The position numbers and the translations under genes are program-made. This document shows, one piece after another, positions 36,988 through 46,516 of a DNA stretch of 64,000 bases. How positions within the stretch are numbered: position 1 is the stretch's first letter; every line of letters begins with the position of its first letter. Source of the stretch: Xanthomonas euvesicatoria pv. euvesicatoria (lineage in GTDB: Bacteria; Pseudomonadota; Gammaproteobacteria; Xanthomonadales; Xanthomonadaceae). A model generated the notes under the pieces. That model was given only the letters and a program-made list of their open reading frames with translations, ran no database searches and was not told where the DNA came from. Location of the stretch: contig NZ_JAJIUJ010000115.1 in assembly GCF_020880415.1 (NCBI RefSeq), positions 1 to 64,000 on the forward strand. Direction: 5' to 3'.

Positions 36988-37106
36988 CGTGGGTGCACGG
37001 CCCCGATGCGTTGACGATGCCGGTGCTCATCGGGCATCGCATCGCGTAAAGACGGCCGTACGATGCCTGCCTGCTGTAACGATCACCGTTGGCGCGCTTC
37101 TGTGTG

Positions 37107-37135
37107 TTGCCAGCATCAGGCAAGGTCCGCACTAT
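37107..37135 (+). promoter_or_regulatory. Promoter of hybrid kinase 3
   Basis: TTGCCA (37107-37112), a 17-bp spacer and CACTAT (37130-37135). The 12 bases CCGCACTATGCG recur exactly before kinase 4 in the same promoter position. Confidence 0.55.
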
Positions 37136-37158
37136 GCGTGCAAAGGACACGCGAGCGC

Positions 37159-40100
37159 ATGCTGCTACCACCACAACACCCCAGTCGTCGCATGCCGCTG
37201 AAAGCCTTGATGACGCGGGCTTTATTACTGCTTTGCCTGGCCGTCGTGTCAGGCTGGCCGAGTCTTACGCTGGCCGGCGTGCCGGTACTGCCGCAGCCGC
37301 GGCAGCTGACCGTGGCCGACGGGCTGCCATCCAACGTGGTGTACGGCTTCGATGAGGATGCCAATGGATATTTGTGGCTGGCCAGCAGCGATGGGTTAGC
37401 GCGTTACGACGGGCGAAACTTCCGTATCTGGCGCATCGAAGACGGTTTGCGCGACAACCAGATCTGGGCGGTTCACGTCGACAAGCGCAACCGGGTCTGG
37501 ATCGGGACCGGCATGGCAGGCCTTGCGATGCTGGACCCCGCACGCCATCAATTCACTTTCTATGATGGTGCGCGCTATCCGGAACTTCGCGGCGCTGCGA
37601 TCTGGAACATCAAGTCTACCGACGACGGCAGCATATGGTTCGGCACTGAAATGAGTGGGCTATACCGGCTGCGGCCGGATGGTTCGCTGGAGCATTTCGC
37701 ACATCGTGTCGACGATCCGCGCAGCTTGCCCGACAACGCGATCTATCGGCTTGATGTCGATACCCGCGGCACACTTTGGATCGGTACCGCCGATGGTGCT
37801 GCGCATTGGACGGGTAATGACTTCGAGCGGCAGGCATTTCCGGATGGCACCGCACAGATCATCACCCGGCTAACTGCCGATGCCGATGGCAGCATCTGGA
37901 TCGGGACCAGCGACGACAAGCTGTTTCGGCGCGATCCAAGTGGTCATCTCAGTCCGCACCGTTGGCAGGCACCTGCAGAATATCCGGTATTGGGCGTGTT
38001 GTTGCGCGACCAGGACGGCAGCTATTGGCTGGACACCCTGGCCGGCCTAGGCCATACGACTGGTGCGGAGGTGCGCAATGTCCCCCTGTACAGTCTGTCT
38101 GCGCACGGGCGTATCCGTCCCAACTGGGAATCGGCATATCAGGATCGCGAGGGCGGTGTATGGTTTGCCAGCCCCAACGGCGGGCTCTGGCATCTCCCCT
38201 CGAACTGGCATCGTTTCGCGGTAGTTTTCAACTACATGGACGACGGTGGCCAAGGTGGCAACCTGGCGATCCAGGGCACTGCAAAATCGCGCGATGGTCG
38301 GATGTGGTTGGTGGGCACCTCGGGCGTGCTCGAACGCGTAGATCCTGCCACCGGCAAAATCGAGCGTGTATTGCCCACCCTGGGGTCTGCCAGCTGGTCC
38401 AATAGCGTGCTGGAGGATCGCAAGGGTAACGTCTGGGTCGGGCAGTTTGCCGAGCTGGTGCGCTTTGATCCCGCTACTGGCCAGGTGCAGCACTGGAAGG
38501 CTGCAGCAAGCGGCTCGGACGCGGCTGCACAGGACGCGACACTGGACGCTTCCTTGGAAGCGCTGCAGCAGACCGCCGATGGTCACATCTGGGTCCATGC
38601 CACGCTTGGGCTACAAGAGCGGGACGAACAAGGTCGCTTGCTGCGCACCATGTTGCGCGGGACCCACGGCCTTGCAGCAGATCTGGTGGTTTACGACCTG
38701 CAGGCTGGGCCGGACGGAGCGCTCTGGCTGGCCAGTAATCGTGGTCTGCAGCGCTGGAACGCGTCGGTTGCGCGCTTCGAGCGCATTGCCGGCGCACCCG
38801 ACGAACCTATCTTCACTTTTCGCTTCAGCGACAACCAGATCGCCTGGTTTGCCGGGCTAGGGAAGCTCCGCCGCTATTTGTGGAAGAACGGCACCCTGCA
38901 ACATCTAGATACAGTGGGCCCCGAGCAGAACTTCCCTGCGCTTGCGCCACAGGGACTGGTGATCGACCACGACGGTGTTGCCTGGATGTCCAGTATGCGT
39001 GGCCTGATTCGCGTTGACCCGGCCACGCGGGGCGTGCGCGTGTTCGGGGTTCATGACGGCCTGCCCAATCCGCAATTCGTTGCGCGTTCTTTGGTGCAAT
39101 CGTCAAAGGGCATGATCGTCGGCGCGACGCCGGATGGGCTGGTGATCTTCGATCCTGCCGAACTCAAGCCGAATGATCATCGGGTGCCGTTGGTGATCGA
39201 ACGTGTGGGTCTACGTCGCGGCGAGAGCGGGCTGGATCTGAGTCATGTCACGCCTTTGGTCATGCAGGACGGCGACCGCGACTTGCATATCGTCGCCCGC
39301 CTGCTCAGCTTCGCCGACTCCGAATCCAATAGCTACCGCTTCCGCCTGAGCGGCTACGACCCGGACTGGATCGATGTCGGGCCCAGTGGCGAGCGCCTGT
39401 TTTCGCGTCTGCCTTCAGGCCGTTACACGCTGGAAGTGCAGGGGCGCACTGCAGACGGGATCTGGTCGGCGAGCCAGACCTTGCGTTTTCAGGTGTTGCC
39501 GCCATGGTGGCTGTCGCCGTGGGGCTTGAGCCTGCTGGCCCTGCTGACCGTGTGCGTGATTGCTGCAGCTATCTTGTTGTACCGCCGTCGGTTGCGTCGC
39601 TTGAATGCCTGGCAGCTTGCGGTGCACAAACAGGAAGTGGCCGAGCAGGCGTCCCTGGCCAAGACGCGTTTTTTGGCGACCCTGGGCCACGAAGTGCGTA
39701 CGCCGATGACGGGCGTCTTGGGCATGAGTGAGCTGCTGCTCAAGACTTCGCTGGATCTCAAACAGCGCAGTTACACCGAGTCGATCCGCCGCGCAGGCGC
39801 GCATTTGTTGCGGCTGGTCAACGATGCGCTGGATCTTGCGCGCATCGAATCCGGGCGGCTGGAGCTGGATGTGGAGCCGTTTTCGGTGCGTCAGCTGGTG
39901 GCCGAAGTGGAGGCGTTGATGGCGCCGCTGGCGCAGGAGCGTGGCCTGCGCTTCAGCCTGGAGATCGGGCTGCTCGGCGATATCACTGCCAGTGGCGATT
40001 GCACCCGCATCCGGCAGATCCTGCTCAACCTGCTCAATAACGCGATCAAATTCACCGAGCGCGGCGTGGTCGGGTTGAAGTTGACCACGCTCGGTTCCTA

Positions 40101-40761
40101 TCAAGGCCTGCGCTTTGAAGTGGCCGACACGGGGCCGGGCATCAACGCCGAACAGAAGGCGCGGCTGTTCCAGCGCTTCGAGCAGGGCGATGGTGCCAGA
40201 ACCACCTCGCGCTACGGCGGCAGTGGTCTGGGCTTGGCGATCTGCCAGGAGCTGGCAATCGCCATGGGCGGGCAGATCGAGGTGATCAGCCGACTCGGTG
40301 CGGGGACGCGCTTCGTGGTGGATCTGCCGCTGCGCTGGGTGGCTTCCAACGCCGCGCTCGGTGGCGAGACCGCGCATGCCGAGACGGCTGTCGAGCCGCA
40401 GCGCATCCTGCTGGTGGAAGACGACCCGACCATCGCCGAGGTCATCGTCGGCCTGCTGCAAGCGCAAGGGCATTCGGTCGTGCATGCCCCGCATGGCCTG
40501 GCGGCGCTGACCGAAGCGGCCGACAACACGTTCGATCTGGCATTGCTGGATCTGGACCTGCCCGGGCTGGATGGTTTTGCGCTGGCGCGGCAGTTGCGCG
40601 TCTTCGGCTACGACATGCCGTTGATCGCCGTGACTGCACGCGCCGACGAGGTCGCCGAACCAAGCGCGCAGGAAGCCGGCTTCGACAGCTTCCTACGCAA
40701 GCCGCTCACTGGCGACATGCTGGCCGCCACCATTGCCGAAGCGTTACGCAGCAAGCGCTGA
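37159..40761 (+). CDS. Hybrid sensor histidine kinase 3
   Basis: A 1200-residue paralogue. Signal-anchor region MTRALLLLCLAVVSGWPSLT, propeller repeats (GYLWLASSDGLARYDG, NRVWIGTGMAGLAML, GSIWFGTEMSGLYRL, GTLWIGTADGAAHW), Y_Y_Y (SNSYRFRLSGYDPDWIDVG), membrane helix (LSLLALLTVCVIAAAILLY), HisKA His844, HATPase (DTGPGINAEQKARLFQRFEQ) and receiver Asp1131 (LDLDLPGLDGFALARQ). ATG 37159 has AAAGGA upstream and sits 24 nt past the -10 box. ATG 37192 would give a shorter signal peptide and is possible. Its output half is almost identical to kinase 4 while the sensor half is clearly different. Confidence 0.94.
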   Translation: MLLPPQHPSRRMPLKALMTRALLLLCLAVVSGWPSLTLAGVPVLPQPRQLTVADGLPSNVVYGFDEDANGYLWLASSDGLARYDGRNFRIWRIEDGLRDNQIWAVHVDKRNRVWIGTGMAGLAMLDPARHQFTFYDGARYPELRGAAIWNIKSTDDGSIWFGTEMSGLYRLRPDGSLEHFAHRVDDPRSLPDNAIYRLDVDTRGTLWIGTADGAAHWTGNDFERQAFPDGTAQIITRLTADADGSIWIGTSDDKLFRRDPSGHLSPHRWQAPAEYPVLGVLLRDQDGSYWLDTLAGLGHTTGAEVRNVPLYSLSAHGRIRPNWESAYQDREGGVWFASPNGGLWHLPSNWHRFAVVFNYMDDGGQGGNLAIQGTAKSRDGRMWLVGTSGVLERVDPATGKIERVLPTLGSASWSNSVLEDRKGNVWVGQFAELVRFDPATGQVQHWKAAASGSDAAAQDATLDASLEALQQTADGHIWVHATLGLQERDEQGRLLRTMLRGTHGLAADLVVYDLQAGPDGALWLASNRGLQRWNASVARFERIAGAPDEPIFTFRFSDNQIAWFAGLGKLRRYLWKNGTLQHLDTVGPEQNFPALAPQGLVIDHDGVAWMSSMRGLIRVDPATRGVRVFGVHDGLPNPQFVARSLVQSSKGMIVGATPDGLVIFDPAELKPNDHRVPLVIERVGLRRGESGLDLSHVTPLVMQDGDRDLHIVARLLSFADSESNSYRFRLSGYDPDWIDVGPSGERLFSRLPSGRYTLEVQGRTADGIWSASQTLRFQVLPPWWLSPWGLSLLALLTVCVIAAAILLYRRRLRRLNAWQLAVHKQEVAEQASLAKTRFLATLGHEVRTPMTGVLGMSELLLKTSLDLKQRSYTESIRRAGAHLLRLVNDALDLARIESGRLELDVEPFSVRQLVAEVEALMAPLAQERGLRFSLEIGLLGDITASGDCTRIRQILLNLLNNAIKFTERGVVGLKLTTLGSYQGLRFEVADTGPGINAEQKARLFQRFEQGDGARTTSRYGGSGLGLAICQELAIAMGGQIEVISRLGAGTRFVVDLPLRWVASNAALGGETAHAETAVEPQRILLVEDDPTIAEVIVGLLQAQGHSVVHAPHGLAALTEAADNTFDLALLDLDLPGLDGFALARQLRVFGYDMPLIAVTARADEVAEPSAQEAGFDSFLRKPLTGDMLAATIAEALRSKR

Positions 40762-41113
40762 CAAGCGCTGCGGATGCTCTGTCACCGGAGCAGGCATCCA
40801 AGTATCACGCGGCGTGTTCGTCCGCTCTTGGGCCGCTCGAACAGCGATGCGGGTCGCGATGGTCTGGCCAGGCGGAAGGGCGCTGCAGGTGCCCTGCCAC
40901 CCGGGGCGCGGCAAGCGGTTGCGTCGCAAGCAAGTGTCGGCGGAAAGAATTGTCGGGCCCGCTTTTCGCAAGCCCTGCAACGTGCAACGGACTGACCAAT
41001 GACGCTGCCGCGGGCGCCTTGCAGCCTGAGCGCGTGCGCACAACGGGCAGAGCGCGCTTGCCCGCACCGCGCGTGGCCCGCACTATGCGCCGACTTGTCG
41101 TGAAGTTGATCCG
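40762..41113 (+). other. Spacer between hybrid kinases 3 and 4
   Basis: A 352-nt gap. It carries the kinase 4 promoter at 41058-41086. The rest shows no gene, terminator or repeat that I can support. Confidence 0.5.
41058..41086 (+). promoter_or_regulatory. Promoter of hybrid kinase 4
   Basis: TTGCCC (41058-41063), a 17-bp spacer and CACTAT (41081-41086), matching the kinase 3 promoter in boxes and spacing. The leader would be about 21 nt. Confidence 0.55.
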
Positions 41114-44100
41114 GTGCGCTTTCTATCCTGCTTGCCCCATCGGCTGCTCGCTGTGCTCTGGGTATGCCTGTGTCTGGCAGTGTTTCCGGTGCAGGCGCGG
41201 ACGCCCGCAACACCGGTGCCCATCCAGCTGACGATCGCCGACGGGCTGCCGTCGGACACGATCAATCAGTTGGCCGAGGACAGACAGGGATATCTGTGGC
41301 TTGCCAGCGATGACGGCCTGGCCAGATTCGATGGCCGCAACTACCGGATCTGGCGGATGGAAGATGGCCTGACCAGCAACGTGGTCTGGACCATCTGTGT
41401 CGATGCCAACGATCGGGTGTGGATGGGCTTCGAGGACGGCGGCGTCGGCTATCTGGAAGCGAACACGCGCACGTTCAAACGACTGGAAGATCCGCAATTC
41501 CCCGAACTGCGCGACGCCACCCTGTGGTCGTTGGCACAAACGCCGGACGGGGATATCTGGATCGGCACCGCCAAGCAGGGCCTCTATCGTTATCGCCCCG
41601 ACGGGCGCATGCAGCACTTTTCTGCCAAGGCGGGCGATGCCGCTAGCTTGCCGTCCGACAATATCGTTGGTCTGGAAGTCGCGCCCGACGGCGGCCTGTG
41701 GATCGGCACCTGGGGCGGGCTTGTGCACTGGGATGGTCGGCGCCTGGAGCGCGTGCCGCTTCCGGGCCCGTCCCAGTCGGTCAACCGAATGTACAAGGAG
41801 CCCGACGGCAAGGTGCTCTGGGTTGCCGATTTCGACGGCAACCCCGTCCAGTTCAACACGGTCGGGCGGCCCATGGCCCGCCGCTGGCAAAGCGGTGAGG
41901 ACACCGCGCAGGTCCGGGGCGTCCTGCTCCGTGACCGGCTCGGGCGCTACTGGCTGGATACCGCCACCGGCCTGGGCATGAGTTCCAGCGACGGTGGCGT
42001 CGAACGCGTGCCGGTCTACAGTTTTTCAGCGCACGGTCTGGTCAACCGGAACTGGATCACCGCCTACCAGGACCGCGAAGGAGGTCTGTGGTTCGCCAGC
42101 CTGGAGGGCGGGTTGTGGCACCTGCCTCCGCGCTGGGACACCTTCGCGTTGTTTTCGCATCGCGCAGATGTTCCGCAATCGCTCGCCAATCCCTCGGTCG
42201 TTGCCACAGCGCCTTCGGTCACCGGCGGCATCTGGCTGGTCGGCACGCGTGGAACGCTTGAGCATTTCGATCCCGTCACCGGCCGCGTGGAGCCACGCCT
42301 GGCCCCGGTCGATCCGGAACGCATTCCCGATACGGTCATCGAAAGCAGGCAGGGAATGGTCTGGATCGGCGTGCAGGAACGGCTGGTTCGGTACAACCCG
42401 AAGACGGGCGAGGCCAGGCGTTGGCCACTGCTCGGGCACCAGGATTCCGCAGCCGATCTCGAAGATGTCGGCAGGCCTGGCAGGATGGCCGAAGATGCAC
42501 AGGGGCGCATCTGGGTGGCGCTGCTGACGCACGGGGTGCAGCTGTGGAGCAGCGAGGGCCAGCTGCTCAGGACGCTCGACTACGGAAGCCACGGGCTGAA
42601 GGCGCTGACGGTCCTGGACATGCGGATCGGGCCGGATGGGCAGATCTGGCTGAGCAACAATGCCGGGCTGTGGCGATGGGATCCGCTTGCCGACCAGTTC
42701 GTTCCGGTACGCGGCGCGCCGTCCCTGCCAACCTATGTGTTTCGCCAGGGAGATGGCGGCATCGTCTGGATCGGATTGGCCGGACAATTGCGGCGCTATC
42801 TCTGGGACGGCAAGCAGCTTACGCATCTGGATACGCTGGGAAAGGACCAGGAATTTCCGATGGTCTCGCCGACCGGCCTGGTGATCGATGCCGGTGGCGT
42901 GGCCTGGGTCTCCAGTCATCGTGGGCTGATCCGGGTCGACCCCGGCAGCAAGCTGGTGCGCGTGTACGACGTGCACGACGGACTTCCCAGTTCGCCCATG
43001 CAGGTGGCCACGCTGGTGCAGGCAAGCACGGGGCAGATCCTGGGCGGCACATCCGATGGCATCGTGGTGTTCGATCCGGCCACGATGCGTCCGAATCTGC
43101 GCCGACCGCAGCTGTTGATCGAACGTGTCAGCCTGCGACGCGGCGAGCGCGAACTGGATGTCACCGGCAAGGCGCCGCTGCAGGTGCAGGACGGCGATCG
43201 CGACCTGCATATCGTGGCGCGGATGCCCACGTTCACCAATCCCGAATCCACCAGTTACCGCTTCCGCCTCAGTGGCTACGATCCGGACTGGGTCGACGTG
43301 GGCTCCACCGGCGAACGCCTGTTTTCGCGCCTGCCTTCCGGGCATTACACGCTGGAAGTGCAGGGGCGCACGGCAGATGGCATCTGGTCGGCCAGCCAGA
43401 TCGTCCGTTTCCAGGTATTGCCGCCGTGGTGGCTGTCACCGTGGGGTCTGGGCCTGTTGGCGGTGCTGAGCGTGTGCGTGATCGCCGCGGCCATCTTGTT
43501 GTATCGCCGTCGGCTGCGGCGCCTGAATGCCTGGCAGCTGGCCGTGCACAAACAGGAGCTGGCCGAACAGGCGTCCTTGGCCAAGACCCGGTTTCTGGCG
43601 ACGCTGGGCCATGAAGTGCGCACGCCGATGACGGGTGTGTTGGGCATGAGCGAATTGCTGCTCAAGACCACGCAGGACGCCACGCAGCGCAGCTACACCG
43701 AGTCGATCCGTCGTGCGGGTGCGCATCTGTTGCGGCTGGTCAACGATGCGCTGGATCTGGCGCGCATCGAATCGGGCCGGCTTGAACTGGATTTCCAGCC
43801 ATTTTCGGTGCGTCAGCTCGTGGCCGAAGTCGAAGCGCTGATGGCGCCATTGGCGCAAGAGCGCGGGTTGCGCTTCAGCCTGGAGATCGGGCTGCTGGGC
43901 GACATCACCGCCAGCGGTGATTCCACCCGTATCCGGCAGATCCTGCTCAACCTGCTCAATAACGCGATCAAATTCACCGAGCGCGGCGTGGTCGCGCTGA
44001 AGCTGACCACGCTCGGTTCCTATCAAGGCCTGCGCTTCGAGGTTGCCGACACGGGCCCGGGCATCAATGCCGAACAGAAGGCGCGATTGTTCCAGCGCTT

Positions 44101-44698
44101 CGAGCAGGGCGACGGTGCCAAGACCACCTCACGTTATGGCGGCAGTGGCCTGGGCCTGGCCATCTGTCAGGAGCTGGCGATGGCGATGGGTGGGCATATC
44201 GAGGTGATCAGCCGGCTCGGCGCCGGGACGCGCTTTGTGGTGGATCTGCCGCTGCGCTGGGTGGCGTCGGATGCAACGCTGGACGGCGAGGTGGCACATG
44301 CCGCCAGCCCCATCGAGCCGCAGCGCATCCTGCTGGTGGAAGACGACCCGACCATCGCCGAGGTCATCATCGGCCTGCTGCGCGCGCAGGGGCACTCGGT
44401 GGTGCATGCGCCGCATGGGCTGGCGGCGTTGACCGAAGCGGCCGACAACACGTTCGATCTGGCATTGCTGGATCTGGACCTGCCCGGGCTGGATGGTTTT
44501 GCGTTGGCGCGGCAGTTGCGCGTCTTCGGCTACGAGATGCCGTTGATCGCGGTGACCGCACGCTCCGATGAAGCCGCCGAACCGAACGCGCAGGAAGCGG
44601 GTTTCGACCGTTTCCTGCGCAAGCCGCTCACCGGCGAGATGTTGGCCAATACCATCGCCGAAGCGTTGCGGCATGCCCGCGCGCGCGATGGGGCGTAG
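41114..44698 (+). CDS. Hybrid sensor histidine kinase 4
   Basis: A 1194-residue paralogue starting at GTG 41114 (RFLSCLPHRLLAVLWVCLCL signal sequence, cleaved after VQA). Propeller repeats include GYLWLASDDGLARFDG, DRVWMGFEDGGVGYLE, GDIWIGTAKQGLYRYR and GGLWIGTWGGLVHWDG. Y_Y_Y (STSYRFRLSGYDPDWVDVG), a membrane helix, HisKA His833 (ATLGHEVRTPMTG), HATPase and receiver Asp1120 follow. No DNA-binding or HPt domain is present. The last 480 codons are very close to kinase 3 at DNA level, including long identical runs in the HATPase and receiver parts. The gene ends 34 nt from the convergent efflux gene. Confidence 0.95.
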   Translation: MRFLSCLPHRLLAVLWVCLCLAVFPVQARTPATPVPIQLTIADGLPSDTINQLAEDRQGYLWLASDDGLARFDGRNYRIWRMEDGLTSNVVWTICVDANDRVWMGFEDGGVGYLEANTRTFKRLEDPQFPELRDATLWSLAQTPDGDIWIGTAKQGLYRYRPDGRMQHFSAKAGDAASLPSDNIVGLEVAPDGGLWIGTWGGLVHWDGRRLERVPLPGPSQSVNRMYKEPDGKVLWVADFDGNPVQFNTVGRPMARRWQSGEDTAQVRGVLLRDRLGRYWLDTATGLGMSSSDGGVERVPVYSFSAHGLVNRNWITAYQDREGGLWFASLEGGLWHLPPRWDTFALFSHRADVPQSLANPSVVATAPSVTGGIWLVGTRGTLEHFDPVTGRVEPRLAPVDPERIPDTVIESRQGMVWIGVQERLVRYNPKTGEARRWPLLGHQDSAADLEDVGRPGRMAEDAQGRIWVALLTHGVQLWSSEGQLLRTLDYGSHGLKALTVLDMRIGPDGQIWLSNNAGLWRWDPLADQFVPVRGAPSLPTYVFRQGDGGIVWIGLAGQLRRYLWDGKQLTHLDTLGKDQEFPMVSPTGLVIDAGGVAWVSSHRGLIRVDPGSKLVRVYDVHDGLPSSPMQVATLVQASTGQILGGTSDGIVVFDPATMRPNLRRPQLLIERVSLRRGERELDVTGKAPLQVQDGDRDLHIVARMPTFTNPESTSYRFRLSGYDPDWVDVGSTGERLFSRLPSGHYTLEVQGRTADGIWSASQIVRFQVLPPWWLSPWGLGLLAVLSVCVIAAAILLYRRRLRRLNAWQLAVHKQELAEQASLAKTRFLATLGHEVRTPMTGVLGMSELLLKTTQDATQRSYTESIRRAGAHLLRLVNDALDLARIESGRLELDFQPFSVRQLVAEVEALMAPLAQERGLRFSLEIGLLGDITASGDSTRIRQILLNLLNNAIKFTERGVVALKLTTLGSYQGLRFEVADTGPGINAEQKARLFQRFEQGDGAKTTSRYGGSGLGLAICQELAMAMGGHIEVISRLGAGTRFVVDLPLRWVASDATLDGEVAHAASPIEPQRILLVEDDPTIAEVIIGLLRAQGHSVVHAPHGLAALTEAADNTFDLALLDLDLPGLDGFALARQLRVFGYEMPLIAVTARSDEAAEPNAQEAGFDRFLRKPLTGEMLANTIAEALRHARARDGA

Positions 44699-44732
44699 CC
44701 GCGGCGGAAGTGACAGTGCGCCAGTGCGGCAC

Positions 44733-46181
44733 CTACTCGGCAACCGCTTCCACTTCCTTGGGGTGGGGGCGCGTCTCGGCCAGCTGCCAGAAGATCAACG
44801 TCGACGACAAGGTGATGCCGCCCACACACAGGAAGGTGGCATGCAAGGCGGCGGTAGCGCCATGCGTATCGCCCAGATGGGTATTGAATGCCGCCAACAG
44901 GCTGCCCGCTGCCGCAGCGCCGAAACCGGTGGCCAGCATCATCACCATCGACAGCAGACTGTTGCCGGGGCTGGCCTGGTCGCGGTCCAGATCGCGCAGG
45001 GTCACGGTGTTCATGACCGTAAATTGCAGTGAGTTCACCGCGCCGAAGCAGGCCAGTTGCACCAGGCGCAGCCACAGCGGCTGGCCGATATCGATGAGCG
45101 CAAAGCTGGCCATGGCCACGCCGACCAACACGGTGTTGAGCATCAGTACGCGCCGGTAGCCGAAGCGCCCCACCAGCTTGACCGCCGCGCGTTTGGCGGC
45201 CATGCCGGCCAGTGCCACCGGCACCATCATCAGCCCGGCATTCATCGGGCTCATGCCCAGGCCCACCTGCAACAGCAACGGGATCAAGAATGGCATCGAG
45301 CCGCTGCCCACGCGCGCGAACAAGTTGCCCAAAATGCCGATGCGGTAGCTCGCCACCTTGAACAGCGCCAGCGGAAACAGCGCGTTGGCGGTGTTGCCCG
45401 CATGCAGCCAGTAGCCGGCCAGTGCAGCCAGTCCGCCGATGGCCAGCAACATCACGAACGCATGGCGCAGGCCGAGTTCCGAGATGCCATCCAGCGCCAG
45501 CGACAAGGCCACCATGCCGAACGCCAGCATCAGGTAGCCGACCAAATCGAAGCGCCTGCGTGCATCGCCATAATGGTCGGGCATGATCTTCAGCGCGGCA
45601 ATAAACCCGAGCACCCCGATCGGCAGGTTGATCAGGAACACCCAGTGCCACGAGGCGACTTCGACCAGCCAGCCGCCCAGGGTCGGGCCGATCAGCGGGC
45701 CGATCAGGGCGGGAATGGCGATAAAGCTCATCGCGCGCAGGAAGTCTGCGCGTGCCACCGTCTTGAGCACCGCCAGCCGCCCGACCGGCAGCAGCATCGC
45801 GCCGCCGATGCCTTGCACCACGCGTGCGGCCACCAATTGCGGCAGGTGCTGGGCTGCCGCGCACAGCAGCGAGCCCAAGGTGAACACGATGATCGCGGCG
45901 AGGAAGGTGCGCCGCGTACCGAAGCGGTCCGCGATCCAGCCCGAGGCAGGGATGAACATCGCCACTGCCAGCGCATAACTGAAGACCACTGACTGCATCT
46001 GCAGCGGGCTTTCGCGCAGGCTGCGCGCCATCGACGGCAACGCCGTGTTGACGATGGTCGCATCCAGCATCTGCATGAAGATGGCCAGCGACACCAGCCA
46101 CAGCAGCGGCTTGATGGTGGCGTAGGCGCGCAAGGTGGGGACGGGCTGAGACATGGGGGCTTGGCCGGGGGAACGCTGCAT
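44733..46181 (-). CDS. MFS drug/proton antiporter, DHA2 (EmrB/QacA) family
   Basis: A 482-residue inner-membrane exporter with about 14 helices. DHA2 signatures are FMQMLDATIVNTALPSMARS in helix 1, WIADRFGTRRTFLAAI (motif A) in the 2-3 loop, and RVVQGIGGAMLLPVGRLAVL with IPALIGPLIGPTLGGWLVE (motif C). Typical substrates are hydrophobic toxic compounds. No MFP partner (EmrA) is adjacent, so it probably works alone. ATG 46181 has GGGAG 7 nt upstream. The GTG at 46202 lacks one. It is convergent with hybrid kinase 4. Confidence 0.93.
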   Translation of the reverse strand: MQRSPGQAPMSQPVPTLRAYATIKPLLWLVSLAIFMQMLDATIVNTALPSMARSLRESPLQMQSVVFSYALAVAMFIPASGWIADRFGTRRTFLAAIIVFTLGSLLCAAAQHLPQLVAARVVQGIGGAMLLPVGRLAVLKTVARADFLRAMSFIAIPALIGPLIGPTLGGWLVEVASWHWVFLINLPIGVLGFIAALKIMPDHYGDARRRFDLVGYLMLAFGMVALSLALDGISELGLRHAFVMLLAIGGLAALAGYWLHAGNTANALFPLALFKVASYRIGILGNLFARVGSGSMPFLIPLLLQVGLGMSPMNAGLMMVPVALAGMAAKRAAVKLVGRFGYRRVLMLNTVLVGVAMASFALIDIGQPLWLRLVQLACFGAVNSLQFTVMNTVTLRDLDRDQASPGNSLLSMVMMLATGFGAAAAGSLLAAFNTHLGDTHGATAALHATFLCVGGITLSSTLIFWQLAETRPHPKEVEAVAE

Positions 46182-46516
46182 TATCGTCTCCCTGCTGTGC
46201 ACGGCACGGAACGCTGTGTGCGACGCCCGGGAATGCCTGCGTTGGCAGCCTGCGCCGCGTGCACGCGTAAGGCCGACGCTGCACGCTCAGGCAGATCGCG
46301 TCATCGCATTGGCGGCTTGGGTGCAGGAGTGAATCGCGCGACGCGTTTGATGACACAACGCGTCCGGCACCGATATATCTGGCGGCGGAGTGAATGCGCA
46401 GAGCCAGTGGGTCGGTTCAGTTGCGAAATAGGTGACTCGGCAGTGCCTACATGCACGCGGGAACTGGCACTGGCACGGGCCGGGTCCGTGCGACCCGGCC
46501 CGCTCGCCGCGGCGGC
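46182..46516. other. Intergenic region between hemE and the efflux gene
   Basis: A 335-nt gap holding the strong hairpin at 46476-46502 and otherwise no gene. Promoter elements for the efflux gene are expected near 46190-46260, but no clear pair is seen. Confidence 0.5.
46476..46502 (-). terminator. Strong hairpin after hemE, possible terminator
   Basis: CGGGCCGGGTC (46476-46486) pairs perfectly with its complement at 46492-46502 around a 5-nt loop. No U-run follows on either strand, so it may stall or protect the transcript end more than terminate alone. Confidence 0.5.
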
